Position numbers and translations under genes: made by a program | The notes under the pieces: model-generated | Seen by the model: the letters and a program-made list of their open reading frames with translations, nothing else | Databases searched by the model: none | What the model was told of the DNA's origin: nothing | NCBI GenBank assembly: GCA_022453515.1 | Contig: JAJNNY010000052.1 | Location: 62,001 to 126,000, forward strand | DNA: 64,000 bases | Direction: 5' to 3' | Origin: Astrocystis sublimbata | Lineage: Eukaryota > Ascomycota > Sordariomycetes > Xylariales > Xylariaceae | In this document: positions 1 to 11,782 of the stretch, piece by piece | Layout of the letters: each line of letters starts with the position of its first letter | Position numbering within the stretch: position 1 is the stretch's first letter

Positions 1-1279
1 GAAACATGGCTTATGCAGAGATCCACCACACCTTACCCATGCCTCGAAAGTCCATCCATTCATCCATCCACCTCGCCATTCTCGGCTACACGCACTGCCA
101 AGCCGGAACCCATTTTGAGAAAAAGAAAAAGAAACATGGACCGACCTATCTGCCTAGGCACTGAAATGCGAAAGAAAAAGTATGGTTATGCACATCCTCA
201 CACTAGTAGTTTAGCTGTCCTTCAAAGCTTGTGACAGACAGACAGCCAGAGGTGTCACCTCTATCTACCTACTTCAGGTTCTTTGTTGCCTAACCTAGCA
301 TTTTGGGTGAGGAATGTACCATGCGTGATGAAGATCAAAGGAAGAGTCAAGTGCATTAGCTCCATGTCTTCCACTGGCTGGTTGGTCATAGGTAAGTCCC
401 GAGGTCTTTATTCATTTCTACCCCCCTCCTCTCCTCCTCCTCCTTGAAATCCCCATCTTCTCCAATCAACCCCAACATCAACCCTTACGTAACGACACGT
501 TTCCCAATGTGGAGAAGAGGGGAAGACCTCGCGAGGAATTGGTGCAGGTTACTGCAACCTAAGGTTGGTTCGAGGTCACTAGGTGCCCTACAGCCTAAGG
601 TGGACTCCATTTCATTACTCCCAACTTGATACTCCCAACTTGATTGAGTGTTTCTATGTTCTAGTGTTGTTCTAATATGTAAGTAGACAGATCAATAGAT
701 CAATGCTCGTAATATCATATGATAATCGTAAAAGCAGTTAAGGAGGAGTGGATATCAAAAGTACACTACATTATGTACATTGCAAGGTTGAAGGCACATC
801 TTCCCAGCATTGCCTGAAGATGTACTAGTTCGTAGGTGTGTCCCCTGGTCGAAGAGGCGAAGATGGCGCTATTCCCCGCTTCCAACCGAACCACCCAGCC
901 GTAGTCTGATGCACTTCTCGTCTCTTAAGTACATACATACATTCATAGTTCAATAGCATGATACAACCTTTACATAGCCTTGGTGCTCATCTCATCCTGT
1001 CCTGAATTCATTCTTTCGTGAAAGTCCGTTCCGGGACTACCAACATAATAATAGCACAGTCAACCTCCAGCCCAACCTCCCAGGAACCCCGGTTTTACCG
1101 GTTTTACATGTCTTTAACTCCATTTCGCGATTATTGCACCCACTCCCTTTGCACCGCATGGGTGCCTCTAGTCGTAGCCACGTTCGAAAGGCCTGAAATC
1201 GTGTTCCCGAGTAGAACGATGACGAAAACAGATGGCGGTGTTCATATTTCCGACCGCAGCCCAAACGAAGTCGTAAATC
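1..1279. other. Intergenic, no gene seen
   Basis: No supported gene. The stretch holds short simple repeats (GACA units near 231-245, a CTC-rich tract at 421-445) and a perfect 14-bp tandem duplication at 617-644. It lies downstream of the transcription factor gene that ends at 1280, so part is its 3' untranslated region. The open frames here are short and show no recognisable family. Confidence 0.6.
617..644. repeat. 14-bp perfect tandem duplication
   Basis: The unit ACTCCCAACTTGAT occurs twice without a gap at 617-630 and 631-644. It has the same length as the duplication that breaks the NmrA-like gene at 18567-18602, but a different sequence. Confidence 0.9.
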
Positions 1280-4200
1280 CTACTGCGCCTCCCAATTCAT
1301 CTCTAAACCCTCATCCATCGACATATTGAGGCCTTGTAATATCGCCTCGGCCGTCCTCGGCGTCATACCTGCGTGCTCGGTTGCCCAATCGCTTGGTAGA
1401 GAAAAGTCATTGCTCGGCGTGTCCGGGATGGCGAAGACTCGACCAGGTGTCGCGCCCGGAACACCGACATTCCCGAATCCGTGGTCGGGGAAAAACGATG
1501 AGGCCCTAGACGTATCCATCTCCGTTGTCCCAGGAATCCCAAGATTGTTATGGTGTGCTCCGACGGGGCTGGTGTGAAAGGAAGCGCCGCCGGAATTCGT
1601 CGTGGAGAACGCTGTGCCACCTACACCATTGCGTCGAGGCTCCGAGCCGTTGCTGCTTGAGTTTGGTGTTGGCCGGTTTGACTGTCCGTCTGGATTGGAC
1701 GACGCCGAGGTGTCATTGGCGTCGCTGCCTCGCGTATCTACATTGTAAGACGTGTGAAAAATCGGCGGAGCACTGATGCCGTTAGTCATGTTGTCGGGTC
1801 CCGGACCCCGTGTTGTTTGTTGCTCTCCCGTATACCAATGCTGTGTGTCGAACGGATTGTGATGTGATCCCTCATTGCCCTGGTTCTGTCGTTCCGGCTC
1901 GACAAGGTCAGGGGCAGTTACGGGCCCTTTGTCATAAACCATGTAATTACAGGAGCTAGAATCATCGCGTACAGCTTCTACTCCACTGCGAAGGCCGTTG
2001 TTGGTGGGACTATCACCTTGGTTTATGTTTAGGTTTGTGCTGTTCACTCCCGGAGTCGGCTGATGAGAATGCCCAGTTAGTGTTCGTTTGAGAGACCAGT
2101 GTCGATAAGTGTTGAAAGACCACTTACGCTATCCGTGCTTCGTGGGAAGGCAGCTTTGAGCTTCGGTATTCGCAAACCTAACGCCTCTAAATCGACGTCA
2201 AGCTGGACCAAGAACGACTCTGTCAATGGGTTCTTTTTCTTGAGCGCATTCATGGCGGCGAGTAAGAAACGTAACGAGTCTGCGGTCTGACAGTCATCGG
2301 GACGGCTCTTCAGGTACTGAACAAAGACTCTCGCCGCGACATATAAGCAGAATGAAAGAAAGGGATTCATCTACGGTCCTTCATCAGTATATACGTTGCA
2401 TGAACAAGTGGCAGTGGCTTACTGTAGCGAGGTCCATGTGGGAAGTCATCCTCATTATACTCGCAATTTCATTGGCTGCTGTGATGCAACGAACCTTGCT
2501 CTCCGCGCTAACTGTCGGCGGCAGCACATTTTTATCAGCCTTAAATATGGCAGCTTGATGCAGACATATTGTCGAGGTATGGATGTTCATATTTGTGAAG
2601 ACAATGTTTGGGTTACCGAGGCCAGCGGGAAGCTTAAGTTGATTAGGAAGATTAAGCGAGGTGTTGAGGAGGATATTGTCCAGAAGCCTGTGCCGTTTCC
2701 AGAATTCGCCGTGCATATCGTGATCGCGATCGTCAACGTCCGGCCGATGAAGATGGGTGAGATTGCGGCCGAAAAGCGTGGCCATGAGGACTACGCTACC
2801 GAATGCCGATAGTTTGGCGGCACCGGCCGGGTTCATCGCGTCCTTCAGTGTCTGTGTCTGCTCTGGCCGACTTAGATTGAAAGCTTCGTCGGATGATGGC
2901 AGGTTGGTCATGATATCCCTCTCATCAACCGTCATCGGCCAACCGGTGCCGATGCTGGCGTATCTGTCTTCACAAAAAGCCATCCAAAATGTCCTCCTCC
3001 TTTCCTCCCTCTCCGTCCAGTCGCGCGGCGGCGGAAGGCACTGTTTGACGTCCAGGCCATTGCCGTCGATTCGATGAAGACCAATCCTACGCATGGAAGT
3101 GAGCATGACTGATGTCTCGACACACATGACAAAATCTTACATTTGGGCGAGACGCACAGCGGCGCCGGTATTCATCCAAGCCCTCGGAAAGTACATCATC
3201 TTGAACTCATACGAGGCGAGTAGCACATGCACTTGGCAGTGAGCCACAGTGATCGAATGCTCACCATAGCCTCTGATGGCATCCGCTTCAACGTATTTGC
3301 GGGCGCGCTGATAGAATAGATCTTTGAGATCCTTGAACCTCTCGGTAATTGAGCAAGCCAGCGTCCATATTGCATAGCGCAGCGCTACTGGTGGTCGTTG
3401 ACTCGGCGCCCTAGACTTGCCGGTGAGCCAAAAAGCGTCTCAGATGACTGAATGGCAGGCGAGCGAGGAATGAGAAAGACATAAACGTCTTGTGACATAC
3501 AAATTCATTGCCGCCAGATATCGATACCTATGTATCATCGGGAGCGACGGGTGAATCTTCTCGAAGAAAATCTGGTGCCTAAGGGGGTCGTGAGAATTGC
3601 TGCGCAGTGTCATAGGCGGGCAGGCCAGACACTTACAGTTCATCAATGGTTTCCTGCGGTGGGAGAGGCTCTTCGAGGCCTAATCCGATCATTTCCCATG
3701 TGAAACTCGGGTCCATCGTGTTCATGCTCATAGGCATGCTACTAGCGAAGTTGAAGTCGTCGAGGCCGTTGCCTTGCGGCGACCATTTCTCGGGATCGTG
3801 GTCGCCGGCGACCGCGATCGGGGGATTGGCGACATTGAAGCCAGCGGGCACGGTGGCTTGCTGGGTTCGGATCGGCTCGAAGGCCGCATTGGGCGTCTTG
3901 TTCGTCTCGGGGCTCGTGGTGGGCTCCTGGGTCTTAAGAAGCTCTTCGACTTGTTCTATAGAGAGTGGAGAAAGTCAACATGACGACTGCATGCCGAGAA
4001 AAGCAAAGCGCTGGCACGTACTCAGCCTCTCCTCCAGCGCCTTCACGTAGCCACGCTTGGGCCCGCTCTTCTTCCTAACCTCATCATACTCGCAGGAGTG
4101 GCCGAGTCGGGAGCAGGTGCTACAGCTGGGTTTTATGCCGTCGCAACGCAGCTTCCTCTTGCGGCATAGCATGCAGGCGAGGCGCTTCGGCTTAGGGACA

Positions 4201-4292
4201 TCGTTGTTGTTCCTAGGAACGGGAGGGAGCACGGTTTCGGCCGGGGGGCTGTTGTCGGTGCCCTGGGATGCGGAATCGTCCGGCCCAGGCAT
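1280..4292 (-). CDS. Zn2Cys6 fungal-specific transcription factor
   Basis: Seven exons reconstruct an 874-aa regulator: 4292-4022, 3955-3637, 3578-3501, 3410-3141, 3086-2423, 2370-2128 and 2059-1280. The N-terminus has a complete binuclear zinc cluster, with Cys at residues 40, 43, 50, 57, 60 and 67 (C-x2-C-x6-C-x6-C-x2-C-x6-C). A Lys/Arg linker and a short predicted coiled coil (ALEERLKQVEELLKTQE) follow, as in Gal4-type dimerising proteins. Exons 3-6 encode the fungal-specific middle homology region, with segments such as RPPVALRY, FKMMYFPRAW, RRRTFWMAFCEDRYAS and YVAARVFVQYLKSRPDD. The last exon is a Ser/Asn/Pro/Gly-rich tail, possibly an activation domain. Two junctions needed care: exon 4 starts after a TAG at 3411-3413, and intron 5 is a 51-nt intron (2422-2371). 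All phases agree. The target genes are unknown; no pathway cluster lies beside it. Confidence 0.88.
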
Positions 4293-5051
4293 GGTCGGCC
4301 GTCGCCTGGGAGCAGGCGAGAATTAGAGCAACTGGGATGGTCGGCTCGATGGCCTAGCGACTACGACCGGCCCGAAGAGATGGGTCGGCGGCACGGGATG
4401 TCCGATATGGCTCGGGTGCTCCCAGCAAGCCGCAGGGTCGCAAGGTTGCAGGGACAACGAGGTAAGGCGTGGTTCTGCGAGCGACTCGAGGGCCGCCTGT
4501 GCTTCCTGATCGATGCTCTCGGGCGTATTGGTCGCATCAAGAGCCTGTCCTGCGCTGTGGGCTCCGTCGCTAGTTTGAGTGGCCGAGTTTGGCTGCGCCG
4601 GAGTTGGCAGTATGCTCGGCGGCTTGTATTTCTAATACGGATGAGGCCAGGAGGCGGTGGAATGCGCCGGGATGGGGTCCGGGGCCGTGCGCCGTTCCAG
4701 GTCAAGTACTCGTACCTAGCAGTGTTGTTCTGACGGCACGGTATGGGTATCGGATCGGAAAGCGAACGAGAGGGAGGCGAGGTCAGTCGCTATGTATTTG
4801 GAAGCAGTAGTAGGTGAGTTTACTACGAGTATGTGAGTTAGAGAAGCGTGTCAGACAACGGGAGCCGGCGCTGGAGATTAGGACGTGTTGGTTGCGTTGC
4901 GCTGCGGACTTTAGCGTGACGGCTTTGCGAGATGCTACTGTATGTAATCTGTGAGACATCAGATACAGTAGGGAGGTACAATGAGATACATAGGTACGCA
5001 TTCAGCTCTTTTAATCATCTTGGTGCCGGTGCCTTAGCCACGGCCCACCAC

Positions 5052-5085
5052 GGCTGGCTGACTGGCTGACTGGCTGGCTGGCTCA
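5052..5085. repeat. GGCT/GACT microsatellite
   Basis: A run of GGCT and GACT tetranucleotides (roughly eight units) in the gene-free region upstream of the Zn2Cys6 regulator. Confidence 0.85.
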
Positions 5086-5684
5086 GATCCTGGCCAGCCG
5101 GGATCGTGTCCACAATAGCCAGATGCCAAGACGAGTGACAGCAAGCGTCGCGACGGCGCTACACCCGTCCCGCACTAGCGCTGACCTCTCACTGGAAGGG
5201 ACAGGCTCGACAGGCTCGACAGGGTCGAAAGTATCCATGCATACTCGCATTCCTCCTGCATACTTCTATGGATTCTGGATGGAGCAGGGTGGGAGGAGCT
5301 CCATGCTCGGGAGGTCGAGAGTTCGACGGGATTCTCTCTCATCTCATATAACTCGGCGCCAACGGGTATAAGTGGCCGATGCAGGGTTCTGTTCCTGATG
5401 GGCGCCACGGGTATCAACTGCGTCCCGCTGGCCCTACTGCGCCGGTTACATGCAGGACTGGCCAGCCATCGTCTCGATGCATCTGATCATGTAACCTTGT
5501 AGCAATACTCAGTCGACGGCAGTGTAGCTGAGGCAGCAGCCAGACACGACAGCGCAATCCACCCCAAGCTGGAACCCAGGCCGGCACATCAGTCACCCTC
5601 ATTGGCCGGCACGTCGACTACCACCATCACTCGATCGATGTGGACGGCATGGCACATTGCTTGACATGAAGTTCTTATTGTGTA

Positions 5685-5708
5685 GGATTATTGGTTGGAT
5701 TATTGGTT
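5685..5708. repeat. 12-bp perfect tandem duplication
   Basis: GGATTATTGGTT occurs twice in direct succession at 5685-5696 and 5697-5708, in noncoding DNA. Confidence 0.9.
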
Positions 5709-6246
5709 GGAATGGCCTGGAACACTTATAAACCTGTGAGTCTGCGCATGCGAGCTTATGAGGAACACGCCCCATCGAGTCTCGAGAATCAAGTTATCTT
5801 CCATGAGTGTCGCTTAGCCCCGTTCCTCGTGTATGTGTCGATCGCAGCGCGTCTGTCTGTGTGTCTCGCAGCATGTTCATGCGCTACTGTACGGAGTAGA
5901 GCGTTGTCGAGGTAGGTCGGGCCAGTTGCATATCGAAGCGCCGTCTTGCCCACTGTACTAGTTGTGGCCCCAGCACATTCTCATGCAGAGAGCCCGTCAC
6001 CAGTTGTTCACTCATCCCGCAAGCTGCCAATGCAATGTTGCTTCTCACATCGGCGTCTGGTTCTTCCGTGCTGACACCTGGCAGTCAAAGCGTAAACATA
6101 ATGCCTACTCCAAAGCATGCATAAGCCAAACGTTATGACAGCATGTGCAGTGGCTATCAGCTCCTACTATGCAGTCTCTGGTGTCCCGTGACGATTTATG
6201 ACTGTCCCGATATAGAAGCGTCAAGGGACGATTCTGGGCACAGTTT

Positions 6247-7604
6247 CTATTTGCCTCCAGAGCTTGCCCCTATCACTCTGAGACTCCCCATGTCGGTGTA
6301 CGCCAGAGCGTACCGATTCGGCGCCCACGCCACAACAGGAGACGACGACCGCGTCTTGTAAGTGCAGAGATGTTCTCCAGTCTCGGAGACGGTGATCTCA
6401 AGCCCGGTACCTGGAGTCGATCAGTAATGTGATTTAGGTGCAAGTGGCGTTGGTGGAGGCAAACCTTCGTCGCTCCCACCCACTATGAACAGGCCATCCC
6501 AGGAGAATGCTACACCACTATGTCAGTCGTGAGGCCCCAAGGAAAGTTGGTGTCAGGCGTGTTTCAGTGTTCATACATAGACTTCGAACTAGGCCCGTCA
6601 TTTTGGTGATGGTCCGAACACAATTCCACTCGGTCGTCTCCCAGAGGGAAATCAGAGAGTCGGTTCCGCCGGTGGCAAGGTACCTGTTGAAGGGGTGCAG
6701 TTCAATGGTAATGCAAGACGAAGTGTGACCTGATAGCATGAATTCCCTCTCCGGACCCTCCTTGTAGTCGAACTCATAGGCTGGCTGGAGCTCCGGGAAG
6801 GTGAGGATTCTGGTCTTCCCTTCGCCTGTGGTAGCAAACAGTCTCTTACCACTCCAGCAGAAAGCGATGCTGTTGGTCTCAGTGGATTGCTGGTGCGCAG
6901 AGATGGGATCAGACTCGGTAGGAGTAGGTGAGATGATAAAGAGCTTGTTCTCCTGTATCTAGATGAGCTCGGGAACATGCAGATGAGCGGCAGAAATGTG
7001 ATAGCGCACCTTGTTACCGACGACGACACACTCGCCGTGGGGAGCCCAGGCCAGGGTGAAGGCTTCGCCCAGACCTTTGACTTCCTTCAGGACGAGTTTG
7101 TTCTTGACATCCCAGAATCTCACGACGCCATCACTGCTGACACTGCATAGCTCAAGTTCCTTGGTCGGGTTGAATGCCACTTTCTCGATAGTTGCTGCAT
7201 GACCCCTAAGCTCGGTGGTCTGACGCACATTAGGCTTATCAACGTTCCCTTGAGAGGCCAGGTCAGTATGACGCACAGCTCAGATCTGCTCAGATCTGCT
7301 GATGTCTGGAGCAGGGGACTGGAGGGCGCACTCACAAACACGCAATGTCTTGTCTGCACCAGTGGCTATATAGGTTCCCAATGGGTTCCAGGCAAGTGTG
7401 CGGATGCTGATGAAGCTATTAGCAACGGCGGCCGTGGACAGGTGGATACCTAGGTAATGGGTGCATGCTGATAATGATAACTCACGCATTCGACGTCTTG
7501 CTGGCATTTGGGTCGTGATATATGGTGGGCTGTAACGAGGGCAACAGAGTCTTGAACCTCTCGGGGGCGACCGAGGGTTTCGTGGCTAGACGGCCTGCCG
7601 ACAT
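6247..7604 (-). CDS. THO complex WD40 subunit (THOC3/Tex1 orthologue)
   Basis: Six exons (7604-7486, 7406-7336, 7248-7010, 6958-6577, 6509-6465, 6410-6247) give a 339-aa WD40 protein, the usual size for THOC3/Tex1. The blades are clear: LAWNPLGTYIATGADKTLRVW, then TTELRGHAATIEKVAFNP and SSDGVVRFWDV, AFTLAWAPHGECVVVGNK, NSIAFCWSGKRLFATTGEGK, GHTSSCITIELHP and ATGGTDSLISLWE, VRSLSFSWDG and FIVGGSDEG, and VVAWAPNRYALAYTD. In the family this subunit acts in the nucleus in THO/TREX, linking transcription elongation to mRNP assembly and export. Two acceptors were chosen because they restore conserved sequence: exon 2 at 7406 gives N-A-I-R-T-L-A-W, and exon 5 at 6509 gives S-L-S-F-S-W-D. Intron 2 contains a 10-bp tandem duplication (7281-7300). 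The gene diverges from RIC1, with 734 bp between start codons. Confidence 0.9.
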
Positions 7605-8338
7605 GGCTTCCTCTTCAAGCTTGTTTCAAACCAGGCCCAATCACTCAGCATACATGTAAGGTAGGCGATTGATAACAAGCTTGTACCTAAGCCTATGTAC
7701 GTACGTCTCTTGCCTCTTTCTTGCCTCTTGTCGAGATGAGCCAATCGACCCGCAGGAGACATGTACTGTGTGTGTATGCGCCGGCGCGGTTGCAGTGGAT
7801 ACGATTACAACGAGCAGAGTGTGGGAACGGCGCAATAAGGATCGTACCTACAACGCGTACGACTACATGCTGTAGGCGGCGAGCTGCGGTTAGGTACGCC
7901 TTGCCCTACGAGTACATACCATCCATGGTCTAACTAACCTTAAGAATTGTTTTGCGTGCCCGAATGAGCTAGCCAAGAGAAAGATATACGGTACCAGCTT
8001 AGGTACTCCCTGAGAAGCCCCCATAAATGCTACCTAGGTACCTAACCTCTTTTAGCATTAGAACGGAGCGCCCCTGCATCCTACCTCCAGTCAGTCTTCG
8101 AGTAGGTACGTACTGCAAGCTGCGTCACGTAATGGCATTGACGGTTAACTCGTGTCTGTGACGGAGGTAACGAAGTACACTTGGGCATACCTTACCTACC
8201 TCAACTTACATGTAACTACGACAGTGATGCGGTGATTTCCTCCTCCTCATTTCTCCATTCTTCCTCCATCTATGAGCCTGCACCTGCGGCAATCACAATT
8301 TCGAATGCAGGCTCCCAGGCCAGAAGGGTACGGTAGTC
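7605..8338. promoter_or_regulatory. Shared divergent promoter region, THOC3-like and RIC1
   Basis: The 734 bp between the two start codons must hold both promoters. There is no convincing gene inside. A palindromic run built on TACCTAGGTACCTA lies near 8031-8046, one of many such motifs in the window. No strong TATA box is apparent for either gene. Confidence 0.5.
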
Positions 8339-11300
8339 ATGTACTGGCCCATCGGGACACCGAAGATATACGCGACCACCACCGCCAGTCAGCCCCATAG
8401 ACGCCCCAGCTCCATTGTCTCCGTCTCTCACGATGGCCTCCCCGACCGCCCCGAATCCGCCGACACCGCTGAGTCCGCCGGCTTCTTCGACGAGTCCGCG
8501 CCGGCCAGGGACAGAGAGCTGAGACCCGACGACCCCAATGCTGTTCCGCTCACCCCCGGCCCGCCCGCCACGCCCGCCACGCCTTACATCCACTCCGTCG
8601 AGCACGACACCCTCAAGTCGGCCGGCTTGAAGAATGGCCTGAGCTACTTCGGTGCCTCTGGCGCATCCGCTTCCGCCGTGGTGCCAGCCCACGAGCCTAT
8701 CATTGCTTTGAAAGCGTCCCGCACCGGCCACTTGTTCGCCGTTGTCACCGCTTCCACGCTGACGATATGGCAGACCAAGGTCTGTATCTCCGTCCCGAGC
8801 CGTACACGTCGCTCGTGCTGACTGTGACTGTGACGCCCGCCTGCTCAGCCCGCCGTGATTCTCGCCGTCGTCGTGCGATCTGATTCATCCATGCGGGCCT
8901 ATGGCTCCACCGTCGACCTTCTCATCCGCCCCGACTCGGCAATCTTCGTCTTGCAGACGAGCTCGGATTATCTAATTACATATTCCTTGGCCACTGACCC
9001 GGAGGCCAAGGTGTACAAGCCGCGCTTCGTGGACCATACCAACATACAACGGCGGCGGCAGAGTCATTTTGGCGGTCCCGGTAACAGCACCCCTGACCAG
9101 ATCCTTCTGGGACCTGGCGAGGGCGCCGGCGTCCGAGATCTCAGCGTCCGCTTTCGCCGTACCATCAAAGTAGATGCCGGTATAAAGTGCGCCTTGGCGC
9201 TCGACGACGAGCTGGTTGTCGCCACCAAGAAGCCCGCAACCGTCCAGTGCATCCGATGGACACCGGACGGCGCCTCTAATCAGATCACCACCGAGATCCT
9301 GAGCCGCATGGGCTGGCTCGATAAGAAGGCCTCGGTGCAGGAGATGACCCACGACCGGCCCATGAATCTATCCACCTGGGTAACAAACGACGGCAAAGCG
9401 TACGCCGTGCAACGCATACAACCCACTCAATCCACCTCGGAAACGGATGCTAAGAAGCTATTCAAAGGGTACTGCTTTCACACTCCCCAAAGTCAGGACC
9501 AGCATGCTATCCGGGCCGTAGTCAATGCACGTTTCTCTCTCGTCGCCGTGGGCTGCGAGGATGGAAGTATTTGCGTGTATTCTGCACGAGACTACGCCGG
9601 GAATATCCCCTTTTCTCATATCCACAGGGCGACAGTATCGACAAGCCAGTTGGGGCAGCTCACCACCTTGAGCTATTCTTCGGACGGCTATTGCTTGTTC
9701 GCAGGCTACGAGAAAGGCTGGGCGACATGGAGTGTCTTTGGGAAATCGGCATCGAACAGTTTCAATGCTGATCACTCCATTGCTCACACCAACAAAGAGG
9801 ACTGGTTGACGGGCATCACAGATGCCTGCTGGGTCGGCGGCGCATGTGAATTACTTATGATTGGCCGGCAGAGCGAGGCCATCTGGTCCCTCGAGATGGC
9901 TCGAAGTGCCGTAACAGGTTGCTACAGCCCACCCAACCTCTTTCGGACAGTACTTCAGAGCTCATCCAGCATCATGGTGTACCGGGGTTATGATCTTCCC
10001 GACTTGACCAGCATTTCTGCGGAGCCTCTGCTTTGGCACACCACGAGGGTGCCGTCCAGCTACCTGCTCCATCAGTGGCCGATCAAGTGTACCGTCATCT
10101 CTGCGGACGGTCGATATGTCGCCGTCGCTGGAAAGCGGGGTCTTGCCCATTACAGTGTCAACAGCGGCCGCTGGAAGACGTTCGCCAACAACGTCATGGA
10201 GAATGAGTTTCAAGTCCGTGGCGGTATGTGCTGGTATCAACACATCCTTGTAGTAGCGGTCGAGGCCAACAGATCACATGAGCTTCGTCTCTATTCGCGA
10301 GAAGCTGCTCTCGACAGCTCCAACGTTATGTTCACGCAGAAAATGTCTGCGCCCATCGTCCTAATTACGCCTTCTGGTGAAGATTCATTATTGGTCTACA
10401 CTTATGAAAACTTGCTCTACCATTACGTCTTTGCGCCTGTAAACGGTGCCATACAGCCGATACAGGTCGGACAAATCGCTTTCAATGGCATCGTTCGGTC
10501 TCCTGCGCGCGTACGAGGGCTGAGCTGGATCTTACCCGAGAAGCAGATGATGGACGGGGATCCTTCCCAAGATGTTGCCTACGCATCGGTGCTCTTCTTG
10601 GTCGATGGGAAACTTGTCCTACTCCAGCCATCTTTGAATCAGGGTGGCCAGCTGAAATATGACATGCGCGTCATATCCCACAGTGTGGAATTCTATGCTA
10701 GCATGCGGGACCAGTCTGCAGTTCACATTCATGGCGAAAACAACCTTCAGTTTCCCTGGGAAGGCGACCAAGGCAATCTGCGAAACTCCCTATGGATGTT
10801 TGAAGGCCAGGCATTAAAGCTGTGGCCTGATGTGCATGACGTTCTCCATGCAGCCTCGAATGGCTCCAACAATGAGTTACCGCCGACCGTTACCATCCCA
10901 CTCGACTTCTACCCCTTGTCCATTCTACTGAGCAAAGGGATCGTGTTGGGCGTGGAACCGGATCTTGTCCAGCGCAGGGACATTCATTACTCCTTTTTCC
11001 GATTTTGCATAAGGGTGAGTGGACAACTCCGGCCGTCTCCCATATGTTGTGATCTGATGTACTAATATTCGAAATAGACTCACCTCTTTTTACCCGATAT
11101 ATTACAGGCTTATCTTGAACATAATGACGCGTCAGCGGCGCTCACCTTGGCTCGACAATACCAGAATCTTGAATATTTTGCGCATGGATTAGAAGTCCTT
11201 CTACATCATGTTCTAGACGAAGAGGTGGATTCGGCGCCACCGCCGGAAGCCGCGCTCCTCCCGAAGGTCCTTACCTTGCTCTCGTCCTTCAAACAGTACC

Positions 11301-11782
11301 TCGACATTGTTGTGCAATGCACAAGAAAGACGGAAGTCCGGTCATGGCGAACCCTGTTCGCGTACCTACCGCCGCCCCAGGAGTTATTCGAAGAATCACT
11401 GCAACGGGGCTCATTGAAAACAGCAGGGGGTTATCTACTGATACTGCACACCTTCGAAGCGCTAGAGACCGCGTCGGAGCAATCTGTGCGGCTGCTGTCC
11501 CGGGCGATGAGGGAAGAGGACTGGGAGCTCTGCAAGGAGCTGGCGCGGTTCCTGGCGGCCATGGACGAGAGCGGCGAAACGCTCCGCGAGGCAATGGCGC
11601 TGGTGCATCTCCAGATCCAGAAGGACGAGGATAGCCCGGACTCGGCGATAACGAAGCTCGAGGTGCCCTCGTTCAGAAGGAATGGTCATCAGAGACTCCG
11701 GAGACAGAACTCGGATGGGGGCTCAGATGGACAGTCGGGTAGCAGTGATATGAGCAGCCTCGGGACGGCTAGTCCGATGTGA
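8339..11782 (+). CDS. RIC1, guanine nucleotide exchange factor subunit
   Basis: Three exons (8339-8779, 8849-11014, 11078-11782) encode 1,103 aa. The N-terminal half is a degenerate beta-propeller that begins MYWPIGTPKIYA, a typical RIC1 start, then an inserted Ser/Pro/Ala-rich stretch (residues about 20-110). The C-terminal helical part, from about residue 850, includes THLFLPDILQAYLEHND, QYQNLEYFAHGLEVLLHHVL and CKELARFLAAMDESGETLRE, which matches the RIC1 domain. With Rgp1, Ric1 forms the GEF for Ypt6/Rab6 at the Golgi and serves retrograde endosome-to-Golgi traffic. Intron phases agree at both junctions. The last about 45 residues are Ser/Gly-rich and look disordered. No Rgp1 gene lies in the window. 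Confidence 0.9.

Larger units (their letters stand above)
4293..6246. other. Intergenic, promoter region of the Zn2Cys6 gene
   Basis: No supported gene. This is the upstream region of the minus-strand regulator and the downstream flank of the THOC3-like gene. It contains a GGCT/GACT tetranucleotide tract (5052-5085), two copies of CAGGCTCGA (5202-5219) and a 12-bp tandem duplication (5685-5708). Open frames of 60-117 codons overlap each other on both strands and show no family signal. Confidence 0.55.

Noticed and set aside
3440..3646. Alternative end of exon 3 in the Zn2Cys6 gene running on to a TGA
   Set aside because: Splicing from GTATGT at 3500 to the TAG acceptor at 3411 restores the phase and gives the family sequence MNLAPSQRPPVALRY.
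4361..4733. Open frames of about 115 codons on both strands upstream of the Zn2Cys6 gene
   Set aside because: They overlap each other in a GC-rich stretch and are Arg/Pro-rich, as expected for chance frames; probably promoter or 5' untranslated region.
11289..11689. Open frames opposite and within RIC1 exon 3
   Set aside because: Shadows of a strong coding exon with clear RIC1 motifs.
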